Source of the DNA: Pseudomonas oryzihabitans
GTDB lineage: Bacteria; Pseudomonadota; Gammaproteobacteria; Pseudomonadales; Pseudomonadaceae
Length of the DNA: 64,000 bases
Assembly (NCBI RefSeq): GCF_007665395.1
Contig: NZ_VDND01000002.1
Location: 434,001 to 498,000 of the forward strand
Direction of reading: 5' to 3'
Below the pieces are notes generated by a model. That model made no database searches. It was not told where the DNA came from and worked only from the letters and a program-made list of their open reading frames with translations. The first letter of the stretch is position 1; each line of letters starts with the position of its first letter. Of this stretch, positions 1 through 7,895 are shown piece after piece. The position numbers were made by a program, and so were the translations under genes.

Positions 1-596
1 CCGGCGCGTTGCAGGGTGGCGTGGGCGCGTTCGATGGTGCGCTTGACCAGGCCCGGCTCGATACGGGCGATGGCATCAATGATGCCGATGTGGGTGGTGA
101 CGTGGATAACCTTGAGGATCGGCGTCATCAGCATCATCGACACCTCCTCGGTGCCGGTGAGGTGCGCCAGCAACTCGGTGTGGCCGGGGAAGATGTGGCC
201 GCCCGCGTGCAGGGCTTCCTTGTTCAGCGGGGCGGTGCAGATGGCATCGAGTTCACCGGCCGAGGTGAGCTGCACGGTGCGTTCGATGTAGCGATAGGCG
301 GCGTCGCCGGCCAGGGCCGACAGCTTGCCGTAGGGCAGGTCGGCGGGGATCAGGCCGAGGTCGATGCAGTCCACCACACCCGGTTGGAAGCGCGCCTGGT
401 TGGGTCGCTCGATGGCGTTGATCTGCAGCGTGCCACCGACGATGCGATTGGCGTCTTCCAGGCGGCCGGCGTCGCCGATGACCAGCGGGCGGCAGCTATC
501 GTAGACCGCGGCGTGGGCCAGGGACTTCATGATGATCTCGGGACCGACGCCGGTGGCGTCACCCATGGTGATGCCGATGACGGGACATTCAGACAT
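1..596 (-). CDS. pdxA2: PdxA2-like 4-phospho-acid-sugar dehydrogenase (3' end outside window)
   Basis: PdxA family NAD-dependent oxidative decarboxylase. About 198 N-terminal residues are visible of the usual ~330; the C-terminus lies beyond the window edge. It opens with MSECPVIGITMGDATGVGPE, the PdxA nucleotide/substrate signature, and later shows GHTELLAHLTG and VTTHIGI, which carry the family's metal-binding histidines. The ATG at 596 overlaps the end of the upstream kinase gene by 8 bases, so translation is probably coupled. PdxA2 paralogues beside DUF1537 kinases are known to oxidise and decarboxylate 4-phospho-D-threonate or -erythronate to dihydroxyacetone phosphate; this, rather than vitamin B6 synthesis, is inferred from the neighbourhood. 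Confidence 0.88.
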   Translation of the reverse strand, partial: MSECPVIGITMGDATGVGPEIIMKSLAHAAVYDSCRPLVIGDAGRLEDANRIVGGTLQINAIERPNQARFQPGVVDCIDLGLIPADLPYGKLSALAGDAAYRYIERTVQLTSAGELDAICTAPLNKEALHAGGHIFPGHTELLAHLTGTEEVSMMLMTPILKVIHVTTHIGIIDAIARIEPGLVKRTIERAHATLQRA

Positions 597-1839
597 GGTG
601 GGCTTCCTTGTGCAGGGAGGCCGAGGCCTGTGCGGGTAGGCTGGCGCGCAGGTGGCGCCAGGCGTCGAGGAGGGTGTTGGCTTGGCCGAAGCCGCCGGCC
701 TTGGTGACGACGTTCAGGGCGCGGCCGCGCCAGCGCGTGCTGGCCAGGGCCACCCCGGGCGCGAGGGCGCCGTGCAGGTCCAGGGCGGTGATCCCGGCCC
801 GGGCGAGCAGGGCGCGGGCGGTCTCACCACCGGTGGCCACGAGGGCGGCGGCCGCGTGCAGGGCCGGTTGCAGCAATTCGGCCAGGGCCTGGCTCAGGGC
901 CACGGCCTGGCGCGGGTCGCGGGCTTGCTGGTCGAGGCTGACCAGGACGTCCTCGCCGCGGGCCAGGCGCTGGGCCAGGGTCGCGGCCAGGGCCGTGCGC
1001 TCGGTCGCCCGCTGCGGCTCCAGCAGCCAGGCGGGGGCCAGGCGTTGCCAGTGTTGCGGGCTCCCGGCCGCCAGGGACTCGGCCTGGGTCTGGGAATGGC
1101 GCGACATGCTGCCGACCACCGTGAGCACCGGACCTTCGGCCCGTGGGTGAGGGGTGGGAGTACCCACCAGGCCGAGGGCAACCGGCAGCGCTTCGGCGAG
1201 ACCCGCCGAACCGACCCAGAACAGCTGTTGCGCCAGGGGCGCGGACGCCCGGGCCAGGGCTTCCAGGTCCGACTGGCGCTCGGCATCGCAGACCAGCGCC
1301 GGCAGGCCGCTGTCCAGCGCGCGGCGCAGGGCCGCGGCCAGGGCGACCGGCTGGCGCAGGGTGGCGAGGTCCAGCCGGGCACAGCTGATCCCGTGGGCGC
1401 CGAGTTGCGCGACCAGATCGGCGCTGCCGGTCAATCCCTCGTTGCGCCAGACATCGCTTTGGTCGACCGCTACGCCGTCCAGGTACTGGATACCGCCGCG
1501 GGTGGTGCGGCCCTGCGCCGGATAGGCCGGGGCGACCAGGGCCAGGCCGCGCGGGGCGAGGGCGGCCACCTCGGCGGCGACATTGCCGCGCAGGGTGGAG
1601 TCGATCTTCTTGTACAGCGCGGCGCCCGCCACGGCCGGATGCCCGAGCAGCGCCCGGTGGCCAGCGGCCGCCGCGGCCCCGTCCAGCCGGCGGCTGTCCA
1701 AATCCAGTGCCGTTACCGGTGCCTGGGCATCCAATGCCTCGGCGTCGAGCAGTACCCGGGTCGCCTGGGTCGCGGCGAAGCCCAGGGCGCAATCGGCGGC
1801 GCCACTGAGGTCGTCGGCCAGGATCAGCAGGCGGGTCAT
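589..1839 (-). CDS. dtnK: Four-carbon acid sugar kinase (DUF1537 family)
   Basis: A 416-residue DUF1537 kinase, full length for the family. The N-terminal substrate-binding domain starts with MTRLLILADDLSGAADCALG (the ADDLTGA-type signature), and the C-terminal nucleotide-binding domain has ATGGETARALL and TKAGGFG. Characterised members phosphorylate D-threonate, D-erythronate or 3-oxo-tetronates at O4. It overlaps the dehydrogenase gene upstream by 4 bases and the PdxA2-like gene downstream by 8, so all belong to one transcript. Pairing with PdxA2 favours D-threonate or D-erythronate kinase over the oxo-tetronate type, but the substrate cannot be read from sequence; the symbol is therefore provisional. 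Confidence 0.85.
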   Translation of the reverse strand: MTRLLILADDLSGAADCALGFAATQATRVLLDAEALDAQAPVTALDLDSRRLDGAAAAAGHRALLGHPAVAGAALYKKIDSTLRGNVAAEVAALAPRGLALVAPAYPAQGRTTRGGIQYLDGVAVDQSDVWRNEGLTGSADLVAQLGAHGISCARLDLATLRQPVALAAALRRALDSGLPALVCDAERQSDLEALARASAPLAQQLFWVGSAGLAEALPVALGLVGTPTPHPRAEGPVLTVVGSMSRHSQTQAESLAAGSPQHWQRLAPAWLLEPQRATERTALAATLAQRLARGEDVLVSLDQQARDPRQAVALSQALAELLQPALHAAAALVATGGETARALLARAGITALDLHGALAPGVALASTRWRGRALNVVTKAGGFGQANTLLDAWRHLRASLPAQASASLHKEAHHV

Positions 1840-3002
1840 GGCAGCAGCCGCCGATAGAGCGCCTGGATGTCGTCCAGGCTCAGCGGCTTGGGATTGTTGA
1901 CCATCAGCCGGGTGACCTTGGACGCCGCCACCGCCATGTCCGCCAGGTGCTCCTCGCGCACGCCGAAGGCCGCCAGGTCCTGGGGGATTTCCAGGGTGGC
2001 GGTCCAGGCGGCGATCTGCTCGATCAGCTTGTGTGCAGCGGCTTCGTCGCTGTCTTCCTCGCGGGCCAGGCCGCAGACCACGGCGGCGCGTTTCAGGCGC
2101 GGCGCGCAGCTGTCCAGGTTGAAGGCCATGACGTGGGGCAGCAGCATGGCGTTGGCCACCCCGTGGGTGACGTGGAACTTGCCGCCCAGAGGATAGGCGA
2201 GGGCATGGACCGCTGCCGTGCCGGCCGCGGTGAGGGCCACGCCGCCGTAGGTGGAGCCGAGCAGCATGTCACTGCGGGCGCGCACCGAGTCCGGCTGCTG
2301 GTAGGCCTCGACGATGCTGCCGGCGATCAGGCGCATGGATTCCAGGGCGAAGGTATCGCTGACCGGGTTGGCCTTGTTGGAGATGAAGGACTCCAGCGAA
2401 TGGGTGAAGGCGTCCATTCCGGTGGCGGCGGTGATGGCCTTGGGCAGGCTCAGGGTCAGCAGCGGATCGAGCAGCACCAGCGCGGGCAGCAGGTGGCGGC
2501 TGACCACGCCCACCTTCAGCTCTTCGTCGGGCAGGGTGACGATGGCATTGGGGGTCACTTCCGAGCCGGTGCCCGCAGTGGTGGGCACCAGCACGGTGGG
2601 CAGGCCGGCACGGATCACCTGGTCGATACCCAGCATGGACTTGAGCGATTGCTCGTTGGTGAGCATGACCGCGAACAGCTTGGCGGCATCCAGCACCGAG
2701 CCGCCGCCGATGGCGAGCAGGGCGTCGGGCTGGCGCGGCGCGACCTGCTCGCGGAACACCTGCTCGATGTTCTCCAGGGTCGGCTCGATCTCGACGTTGT
2801 CGATCACCGCCACCTCGATGTCGCGGGCGGCCAGCTGCGCCTTGACCCGCTCGGTCACGCCCAGGCCGTGCATGGCCTGCTGGGTGACCAGCACCACGCG
2901 GCGCAGCGGGACGTCGAGGAGGGCGAGCTTGTCGCCGAGCTGGTCGAGGGCGCCGGCGCCATGGACCAGGTGTTTGACGGTCTGGAAATGGTAGAGGGAC
3001 AT
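1836..3002 (-). CDS. Iron-containing alcohol dehydrogenase
   Basis: A 388-residue group III (Fe-ADH) NAD(P)-dependent dehydrogenase. Visible family features are GGGSVLDAAK (about 99-108), TAGTGSEVT (142-150) and four metal ligands, Asp197, His201, His266 and His280, in TGMDAFTHS, AVHALAYPLGG and THGVANAMLLPH. It lies 12 bases after the DHDPS-like gene and overlaps the kinase gene by 4 bases. In an acid-sugar operon such an enzyme could interconvert an aldehyde or ketone intermediate, for example after a lyase step, but no substrate is assigned. Such dehydrogenases are not part of the minimal DtnK/PdxA2 route, which makes the operon composition noteworthy. Confidence 0.9.
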   Translation of the reverse strand: MSLYHFQTVKHLVHGAGALDQLGDKLALLDVPLRRVVLVTQQAMHGLGVTERVKAQLAARDIEVAVIDNVEIEPTLENIEQVFREQVAPRQPDALLAIGGGSVLDAAKLFAVMLTNEQSLKSMLGIDQVIRAGLPTVLVPTTAGTGSEVTPNAIVTLPDEELKVGVVSRHLLPALVLLDPLLTLSLPKAITAATGMDAFTHSLESFISNKANPVSDTFALESMRLIAGSIVEAYQQPDSVRARSDMLLGSTYGGVALTAAGTAAVHALAYPLGGKFHVTHGVANAMLLPHVMAFNLDSCAPRLKRAAVVCGLAREEDSDEAAAHKLIEQIAAWTATLEIPQDLAAFGVREEHLADMAVAASKVTRLMVNNPKPLSLDDIQALYRRLLP

Positions 3003-3014
3003 GGGCGCTCCGGA

Positions 3015-3896
3015 TCAGTCGCGATAGACGGCCAGCAGGCCTTCGAGCTTGTGTACGGTGGCTTCGTCCAGCGGCGCCACCGGGGCACGGCAGGGACCGA
3101 CCGGGACGTTGAGCAGGTCGGCGGCCTTCTTCAGTACCGACGGCATGGTCCCGAGGGCGAAGGCGTCGCGCAGCGGCCGCAGCTTTTCCTGGGCGGCGCG
3201 GGCGGTGGCGTGGTCGCCAGCCTGGAAGGCGTTCCAGATGGTCATGACGACCTGGGGTACCGCATTGGCCGTGGCCGCCACCGCGCCGTCGCCACCTGCC
3301 AGCAGGTTCCAGTAGATGAGGGAGTCGGTGCCGGCGAAGACGGCGAAGTCGTCGCTGCGGTACTTCAGCATCTGCACCAGGGCGTCGAAGTTACCGGCGC
3401 TGTCCTTGATGCCCTTGATCCGGGGATGCTGGCTCAGGGTGGCGACGGCGCCGATGCCGATGGACATGCCGGTCTTGGCCGGGATGTTGTAGAGCATCAG
3501 CGGCAGCGAGGAAGCGTCGCCGATGGCTTCGTAGTGGGTGATCAGCTCTTTCTGGCTGACGGCATTGAAGTAGGGCGTGATGACGGAAAGGGCGTCGACG
3601 CCGCGATCCGCCATCTTTTTGTTCAGTTCGATCACTTCGTGGGTGGCGAAGGCACCGGTACCGGCTACCACCGGCACCCGACCGCCGGCGGCGTCTACCG
3701 TGAGCTCGGCGATACGCAGCTTCTCGGCTTCGGAGAGGGCGAAGAACTCGCCGTTGGTGCCCAGTACGAACAGGCCGTGGACGCCAGCGCCGATCAGATT
3801 TTCGATCAAACCGCGCAGGGCATTTTCATCGACGCGCTGCTGGGCGTCGAACGGGGTGACGAGGGCGGGAACGATGCCGCGGAATTTCATGGTCAT
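3015..3896 (-). CDS. Dihydrodipicolinate synthase-family lyase/aldolase
   Basis: A 293-residue class I aldolase of the DapA/NAL superfamily. Seen: GTNGEFFALS (46-55), LMLYNIP with the family tyrosine (Tyr136) and the Schiff-base lysine Lys164 in KGIKDSAGN. The start at 3896 was chosen because an AAGG ribosome-binding site lies 5 bases upstream; a second ATG at 3890 is possible and an extension further upstream lacks homology-like sequence. It heads the catabolic operon. True DapA is normally a housekeeping single gene, so this copy more likely acts on a 2-keto acid derived from a sugar acid (KDG/KDX-like or 4-hydroxy-2-oxo acid); that is inference. Confidence 0.85.
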   Translation of the reverse strand: MTMKFRGIVPALVTPFDAQQRVDENALRGLIENLIGAGVHGLFVLGTNGEFFALSEAEKLRIAELTVDAAGGRVPVVAGTGAFATHEVIELNKKMADRGVDALSVITPYFNAVSQKELITHYEAIGDASSLPLMLYNIPAKTGMSIGIGAVATLSQHPRIKGIKDSAGNFDALVQMLKYRSDDFAVFAGTDSLIYWNLLAGGDGAVAATANAVPQVVMTIWNAFQAGDHATARAAQEKLRPLRDAFALGTMPSVLKKAADLLNVPVGPCRAPVAPLDEATVHKLEGLLAVYRD

Positions 3897-3903
3897 GCCT
3901 ACC

Positions 3904-3924
3904 TTGTGATTGTTCTGATCACAA
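3904..3924. promoter_or_regulatory. Inverted repeat TTGTGAT-N7-ATCACAA, candidate operator
   Basis: Two perfect 7-base arms with a 7-base spacer lie between the putative -10 element and the start codon of the acid-sugar operon. Position and symmetry suit a dimeric repressor. No regulator gene is adjacent inside the window. Confidence 0.45.
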
Positions 3925-3952
3925 TAAAACATGTTTTGATCTAATCGATCAA
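3924..3952 (-). promoter_or_regulatory. Putative promoter of the acid-sugar operon
   Basis: On the minus strand a -35-like TTGATC (3952-3947) and a -10-like TTTTAT (3929-3924) are separated by 17 bases, 28 bases upstream of the DHDPS-like start. The -35 box is one arm of an inverted repeat, as expected for a repressor-controlled catabolic promoter. Assignment by inspection only. Confidence 0.45.
3936..3952. promoter_or_regulatory. Inverted repeat TTGATC-N5-GATCAA, candidate operator
   Basis: Perfect 6-base arms with a 5-base spacer; the outer arm coincides with the proposed -35 box. The arms differ from those of the repeat at 3904-3924, so two factors or two half-site classes may act here. 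Confidence 0.4.
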
Positions 3953-4186
3953 TAGTAGGCTGGCGGATTATCACGCTGAGTGACCGTCTGCACGTTCGGC
4001 AGAGTCCACAGAGTGCGCCTGACCTTGACCGGCTGGTGCCCAAGGTGCGCTGGATGCTCGGCGTGAACGCTGCCCCAGGTCGCGGTCATCCGTCTGATTG
4101 AACTGACAAAATTGTCACGCGCCGGTACCCATTCCTGACCGAACGATCAGGATAGGGTGGCGGGGTCATCTCCTGGACCCCGCATC

Positions 4187-4663
4187 ATGTCGCGCTTTCT
4201 TACTGCCTTAACCGTCGTCTTCCTTGGCACCACTGCGCTCGCTCAGGCGCAGGCGGCCTTGCCGCAGCATCCCGATCTCGACCTTGATGCCGCAAAGCGG
4301 CTGGCCCAGGCCGCGCCCTGCAGCGCAGCGCTTGCGGTGCTCGATCGCAGCGGCCAGACGATCCTGCTGCAGCGTGATACCCGCGTCGGGCCGCACAACG
4401 CCGAGGCGGCGCGGCGCAAGGCGTTCACCGCGCTCTCCACCCGTACCCCCACGCAGGCGCTGGCCGAACGTGCCCGGCAGAACCCGGACGCCGCCAATCT
4501 CGTCACCCTGCCCGAATTGCTGCTGCTGGGCGGGGGCATCCCGCTCTACGAAGGCGACCAGCTGGTCGGCGCCCTGGGCATCGCCGGTGCCGGCGGTGGC
4601 GGGGCGGACGAGCGCTGTGCGCTGGCGGCCGCCGAGCACCTCGACCTCACCTCCCACCCTTGA
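4187..4663 (+). CDS. Exported GlcG/HbpS-family (DUF336) protein
   Basis: A 158-residue protein with a Sec signal peptide (about residues 1-23, MSRFLTALTVVFLGTTALAQ then AQA) followed by a GlcG/HbpS-type domain: LDAAKRLAQAAPCSAALAVLDRSG, the NAEAARRKAFTALS segment, and a glycine-rich end (LLLGGGIPLYEGDQ, VGALGIAGAGGG). Family members include heme-binding proteins and GlcG, whose exact role is unclear. The start at 4187 was chosen for the signal peptide; an in-frame start 30 bases upstream would spoil it. It is 11 bases from the hydroxyisourate hydrolase gene, so both are probably co-transcribed and both products act in the periplasm. Confidence 0.8.
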   Translation: MSRFLTALTVVFLGTTALAQAQAALPQHPDLDLDAAKRLAQAAPCSAALAVLDRSGQTILLQRDTRVGPHNAEAARRKAFTALSTRTPTQALAERARQNPDAANLVTLPELLLLGGGIPLYEGDQLVGALGIAGAGGGGADERCALAAAEHLDLTSHP

Positions 4664-4674
4664 AGGAAATTTCC

Positions 4675-5073
4675 ATGAAGACGTTCGTGCTGTTGTCTGG
4701 CCTGGCCCTGTCCGGCTTCGCGGTTGCCGCACCCAATCCCCTGAGTGTCCATGTGCTCAACCTGGAAGACGGTAAGCCGTCGGCCGGGGTGCACGTGACC
4801 CTGGAGCGCCAGGTGGGGCAGGGCTGGCAGCCGCTGGCGGAGGAGGTCACCAACGAACAGGGCCGGGTGCCGGCGCTGTTCCCTCCGGAGAAGACCTTCG
4901 AGAAGGGGGAATACCGCGTGGTCTTCAAGACCGGGGATTACTATCGCCAGCAGGGCCGCAGTGCCTTCTTCCCCGAGATCCCGGTGGTGTTCGACGTCAC
5001 CCAGCCGGCGCAGCACTACCATATACCGCTGTTGCTCAGCCCCTATGGTTTCAGTACCTACCGGGGTTCCTAG
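4675..5073 (+). CDS. hiuH: Periplasmic 5-hydroxyisourate hydrolase (transthyretin-like)
   Basis: A 132-residue HIUase that hydrolyses 5-hydroxyisourate to OHCU in urate degradation. It has an N-terminal signal peptide (cut near residue 19, FAVAA), the family's active-site residues His26 (LSVHVLNLEDG), Arg64 (EQGRVPAL) and His116 (YHIPLLLSPYG), and ends in the diagnostic C-terminal YRGS. The start at 4675 has AAGGA 7 bases upstream, better than an earlier in-frame TTG. An exported form is known in several Pseudomonas. No other urate gene is nearby, so the pathway must be completed elsewhere in the genome. Confidence 0.9.
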   Translation: MKTFVLLSGLALSGFAVAAPNPLSVHVLNLEDGKPSAGVHVTLERQVGQGWQPLAEEVTNEQGRVPALFPPEKTFEKGEYRVVFKTGDYYRQQGRSAFFPEIPVVFDVTQPAQHYHIPLLLSPYGFSTYRGS

Positions 5074-5521
5074 TCGGCGGGGAAGCGTCACGGCTCGCGC
5101 TCGGCCGTTGCGCCCGCGCGGGCGCCCAGGTCGCGGCGCCGGCTTCACGAGCCTGCCTGGCTTGAGCGAGCCTGTCGCGCGCCGCTGAGGCCGTGCGCGG
5201 AGGTTCCCGATGGGTGCTGCAGGGCTGCTCGCCTGCGGTACCCACAGCTACCCCAGGCGGCCTGTCCTGACGGTCGGCGGGTCTTCCCAAGGCCCCTGAG
5301 CGGCGGCTGTCACCTCAGGGGGCAACCTTGGCCGGCCACCGGATGCTTCGAAACCCTGCGTAGCCACGCTTCGTTCTGGCTCAGCAATACGCGGGTCGCT
5401 TGCCTTCGGGCGGACACCGCTCGGGACGTCTTAAGTGAGTCCTAATCGACAAAGCGTAGCCTTGGTCGCGTGAACCCTTATTGTGCCCGGTTATTTTTTC
5501 GAGCGGCGCAATTGATCATGT
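5074..5521. other. 448-bp intergenic region with an extended hairpin
   Basis: No convincing gene is visible. The most notable structure is at 5287-5331: outer arms CCAAGG/CCTTGG and inner arms CCCCTGAG/CTCAGGGG with a 13-base loop and a 4-base one-sided bulge. There is no T-run after it, so it is not a typical intrinsic terminator. The last ~60 bases are AT-richer and may hold the promoter of the downstream genes, but no clear -35/-10 pair was found. Confidence 0.4.
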
Positions 5522-5638
5522 ATGACAAATGACGTCACCGTTACCTGTCAGGAGCTGGTAGGTATGCCGCTCGATCAGTTTTCACCTAGCCTTTCCAAGA
5601 TCCGGGATGACGCGGCTGCAGGCGACGTGCCCCTGTGA
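5522..5638 (+). CDS. Possible 38-residue leader/small ORF overlapping the next gene
   Basis: An ATG at 5522 opens a 38-codon frame (MTNDVTVTCQELVGMPLDQF...) that ends in a TGA sharing four bases (GTGA) with the GTG start of the DUF115-like gene. Such stop-start overlap is typical of translational coupling. The upstream region has only a weak purine stretch as ribosome-binding site. I recognise no family; it could be a real small protein, a regulatory leader, or a chance frame. Confidence 0.4.
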   Translation: MTNDVTVTCQELVGMPLDQFSPSLSKIRDDAAAGDVPL

Positions 5639-6408
5639 GTCAGGACTTCGCGTCACTGCGCAATAGTCAACGCGGCCCGGTGCTGCTGCTGGCCTCCGGC
5701 CCTTCGGCTGGCGAGCTCAACCTGGATGCCTGGCGGGCGGTGCCGATCATCACCATGAACGGCGCCATCGCCAAGCTGACCGGGAGCGGCATCCGCCCAC
5801 TGTTCTACGTCTGCAGCGACCTGAGCTTTGCCGAGCAGCAACCCGACCTCTATGAACGTGGGCTCGAGCAGGCGCAACGGCTGGCCTTGTGGCCCGCGGC
5901 GATCGAAAGGCTGGCGGGAAGCCGGCAGGCCAAGGCCCACGCGCTGCGCCGAGCGCCCAGTACGCGTCTGGAACACTACCTCGGGCGGGAGCGCGACCAA
6001 GCCGAGCGCACGCTCACCCTGCTCAGTCGCCGCGCGCGCGACATAGGTTTCAGTCGGGACATGGACTACGGCGTCTTCGATGTGCGCACCGTGGCCTACA
6101 TCGCGCTGCAACTGGCGTATCACCTGGGTTTCACCGAGATCTATCTGGCGGGGGTCGACCTCAACGCGCAGGCGCCGCGTTTCTACGAAGGCAGCACGCG
6201 GCCGAGATCACCCTGCGGCCTGGAAGAGCACCTGTACAGTCGCATCCTGCCCGGCTTCAAGGTCATGCAGGACGTCATGACCGCCGAGGGCCGCCAGGTC
6301 TTCAACCTGTCGCGGAGCAGCCGCATTCCCGCCCAGCTCATCCCGCCTGCCGATCTGGCGGCGGTCGAGGCCGGCTGGCAGGGACTGCGAACCCGCCAGG
6401 CCGGTTGA
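5635..6408 (+). CDS. DUF115-like protein, possibly surface-glycan related
   Basis: A 257-residue protein without signal peptide or membrane segments. Near the N-terminus LLLASGPSAGEL followed by VPIITMNGAI resembles the glycine-rich nucleotide-sugar site of DUF115/sialyltransferase-like proteins, and the second half (VAYIALQLAYHLGFTEIYLAGVDL) resembles the conserved strand-helix with a terminal GxD seen in that group. Related proteins are often annotated as lipopolysaccharide-core proteins, but the activity here is unknown. The GTG at 5635 is the only good start and overlaps the 38-codon ORF; no ATG lies nearby in frame. It is otherwise isolated and converges with the SDR gene. Confidence 0.65.
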   Translation: MSQDFASLRNSQRGPVLLLASGPSAGELNLDAWRAVPIITMNGAIAKLTGSGIRPLFYVCSDLSFAEQQPDLYERGLEQAQRLALWPAAIERLAGSRQAKAHALRRAPSTRLEHYLGRERDQAERTLTLLSRRARDIGFSRDMDYGVFDVRTVAYIALQLAYHLGFTEIYLAGVDLNAQAPRFYEGSTRPRSPCGLEEHLYSRILPGFKVMQDVMTAEGRQVFNLSRSSRIPAQLIPPADLAAVEAGWQGLRTRQAG

Positions 6409-6418
6409 AGCTGTCGGC

Positions 6419-7162
6419 TCAGTATTCCTGGCGCGTGGGCCGGAAGAGGATCTCGTTGATGTCCACGTCGTCTGGCTGGCTCAGGGCGTAGACCACCGCC
6501 CGGGCGAAGGCGTCGGCGGGAATGGCCAGCTCATAGAGCTTGCGGACGTTTTCCGCGACGTCCGCCTCGCTGATGCTGTTGGGCAACTCGGTGGCGACGG
6601 CGCCGGGGGAGAGGATGGTGGTGCGGATGCCATAGGGCTTGACCTCCTGGCGCAGGCCCTCGGAAATGATCCGCACGGCATGCTTGGTGGCCGAATAGAC
6701 GGTGCTGCCGGCGCGGACCTTGTGACCGGCGACCGACGAGACGTTGATGATGTGGCCACTCTGCTGCGCCTGCATGGTCGGCAGGACCGCGGCGATGCCA
6801 TAGAGCACGCCCTTGATGTTGACGTCGATCATCCGGTCCCAGTCTTCCAGCCGCCGCCGGTCCAGCGGCGAATGCGGCATCAGCCCGGCGTTGTTGAGCA
6901 TGACGTCGACCCGGCCGAACCTTTCCAGGGCGAGGTCGACCAGGGCCTGGACCTGCTCGGCCTGGGTCACGTCGGTGGCCTGGACCGCCACCTGGGCACC
7001 GGTGGCCTGCAACTCCGCCGCCAGGGCCTCCAGGCGGTCGAGCCGGCGCGCGCCCAGCACCAGCCGCGCTCCTTCCTGGGCCAGCCGGCGCGCGGTGGCT
7101 TCGCCGAGGCCGCTGCTGGCACCGGTGATCACCACCACCTTGTCGTGGATGTTGTCGCTCAT
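6419..7162 (-). CDS. Classical SDR family oxidoreductase
   Basis: A 247-residue short-chain dehydrogenase/reductase. Seen: cofactor motif TGASSGLG (13-20), NNAG (90-93), catalytic serine in NVSSVAG (142-143) and YSATK with Tyr156 and Lys160. The Arg residues after the second strand (GARRLDR) suggest NADP(H) preference. It belongs to the broad YdfG-like group of NADP-dependent reductases; the substrate is not predictable. It is monocistronic, converging with the DUF115-like gene at an 11-base gap. Confidence 0.85.
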   Translation of the reverse strand: MSDNIHDKVVVITGASSGLGEATARRLAQEGARLVLGARRLDRLEALAAELQATGAQVAVQATDVTQAEQVQALVDLALERFGRVDVMLNNAGLMPHSPLDRRRLEDWDRMIDVNIKGVLYGIAAVLPTMQAQQSGHIINVSSVAGHKVRAGSTVYSATKHAVRIISEGLRQEVKPYGIRTTILSPGAVATELPNSISEADVAENVRKLYELAIPADAFARAVVYALSQPDDVDINEILFRPTRQEY

Positions 7163-7346
7163 GGCAAAGGCTCCTCAGGTTGTCGAGAGACATCTGACTG
7201 GCTGTCCATTCCAAGGTGCGGCGACTGGCGCGGCCGTCGTCCAGGCGGGCTGGCGTAACAGCTCTGCGGCGGTCCCTTGGCGTCCAGGCAACTCGTCGGC
7301 ACGCCTGAAGGGCGCAGGGTAGAGGAAGACGGCCTGGGGTGCCGGC

Positions 7347-7805
7347 TCAACGCCAGCCCAGCGTCAGTCCCCAGACCACGCCGTAGCGCGCGGCCTTGGC
7401 CAGGGTCACCACCAGCAGGAAGCGCCACAGCGGCTCGCGCATCACCCCGGCCACCAGGGTCAGGGGGTCGCCGACGATGGGTGTCCAGCTGAGCAGCAGC
7501 GACCACCAGCCCCAGCGCTGGTAGGCCGTCTGGATACGGGCAAGCCGTTCCGGCGACACCGGAAACCAGCGGCGTTGGCGAAAGCGTTCGAGGTGGGTGC
7601 CCAGCCACCAGTTCAGCGTCGACCCCAGGACGTTGCCCAGGGTAGCGGCCAGCAGCAGGAGCGGCGTGGCGTAGCGCCCGGTCAATAGCAGACCCGCGAG
7701 GGCCGCTTCCGATTGCAGGGGCAGTAGCGTGGCCGCACCGAAGGCGAGGGCGGCGAGGCCCAGGTAGATGCTCAGGGCTCCCAGGATGAAGCTCCAGCGG
7801 GGCAG
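7347..7805 (-). CDS. YqaA-like small membrane protein (start unresolved)
   Basis: The reading frame encodes a DedA/SNARE-associated-like membrane protein of the YqaA type: AATLLPLQSEAALAGLLLTG, then GNVLGSTLNWWLG, then LLLSWTPIVGDPLTLVAGVM, matching in order the conserved blocks of E. coli YqaA. The conserved N-terminal block lies upstream of the first normal start (a TTG at 7685), yet the frame has no ATG, GTG or TTG between there and the upstream stop. I therefore mark it from a CTG at 7805; a frameshift, sequencing error or decayed start is equally possible. Transport or membrane-homeostasis roles are proposed for the family; function unknown. Confidence 0.6.
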   Translation of the reverse strand: MPRWSFILGALSIYLGLAALAFGAATLLPLQSEAALAGLLLTGRYATPLLLLAATLGNVLGSTLNWWLGTHLERFRQRRWFPVSPERLARIQTAYQRWGWWSLLLSWTPIVGDPLTLVAGVMREPLWRFLLVVTLAKAARYGVVWGLTLGWR

Positions 7806-7895
7806 GCCATGGACAGGCGGTCTCGAGTCGAGGGGAGGCTGCCGAGCATAGCGCGAGGGAAGACGCCATGCCTGCCCTCGCTTCGGCCCCGGGCG

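Noticed and set aside
1947..3944. Very long plus-strand open frame opposite the alcohol dehydrogenase and DHDPS-like genes
   Set aside because: Gly/Gln/His-rich antisense translation with no family similarity; a product of high GC codon bias. The minus-strand genes have complete catalytic motifs.
3957..4043. Longer N-terminus for the DHDPS-like protein
   Set aside because: It would place the promoter and both palindromes inside the gene and has no similarity to the family.
7159..7869. 236-codon minus-strand frame across the YqaA region
   Set aside because: Pro/Arg/His-rich with no membrane pattern; the neighbouring frame has the YqaA-like hydrophobic blocks. It was kept only as a possible source of a frameshifted start.
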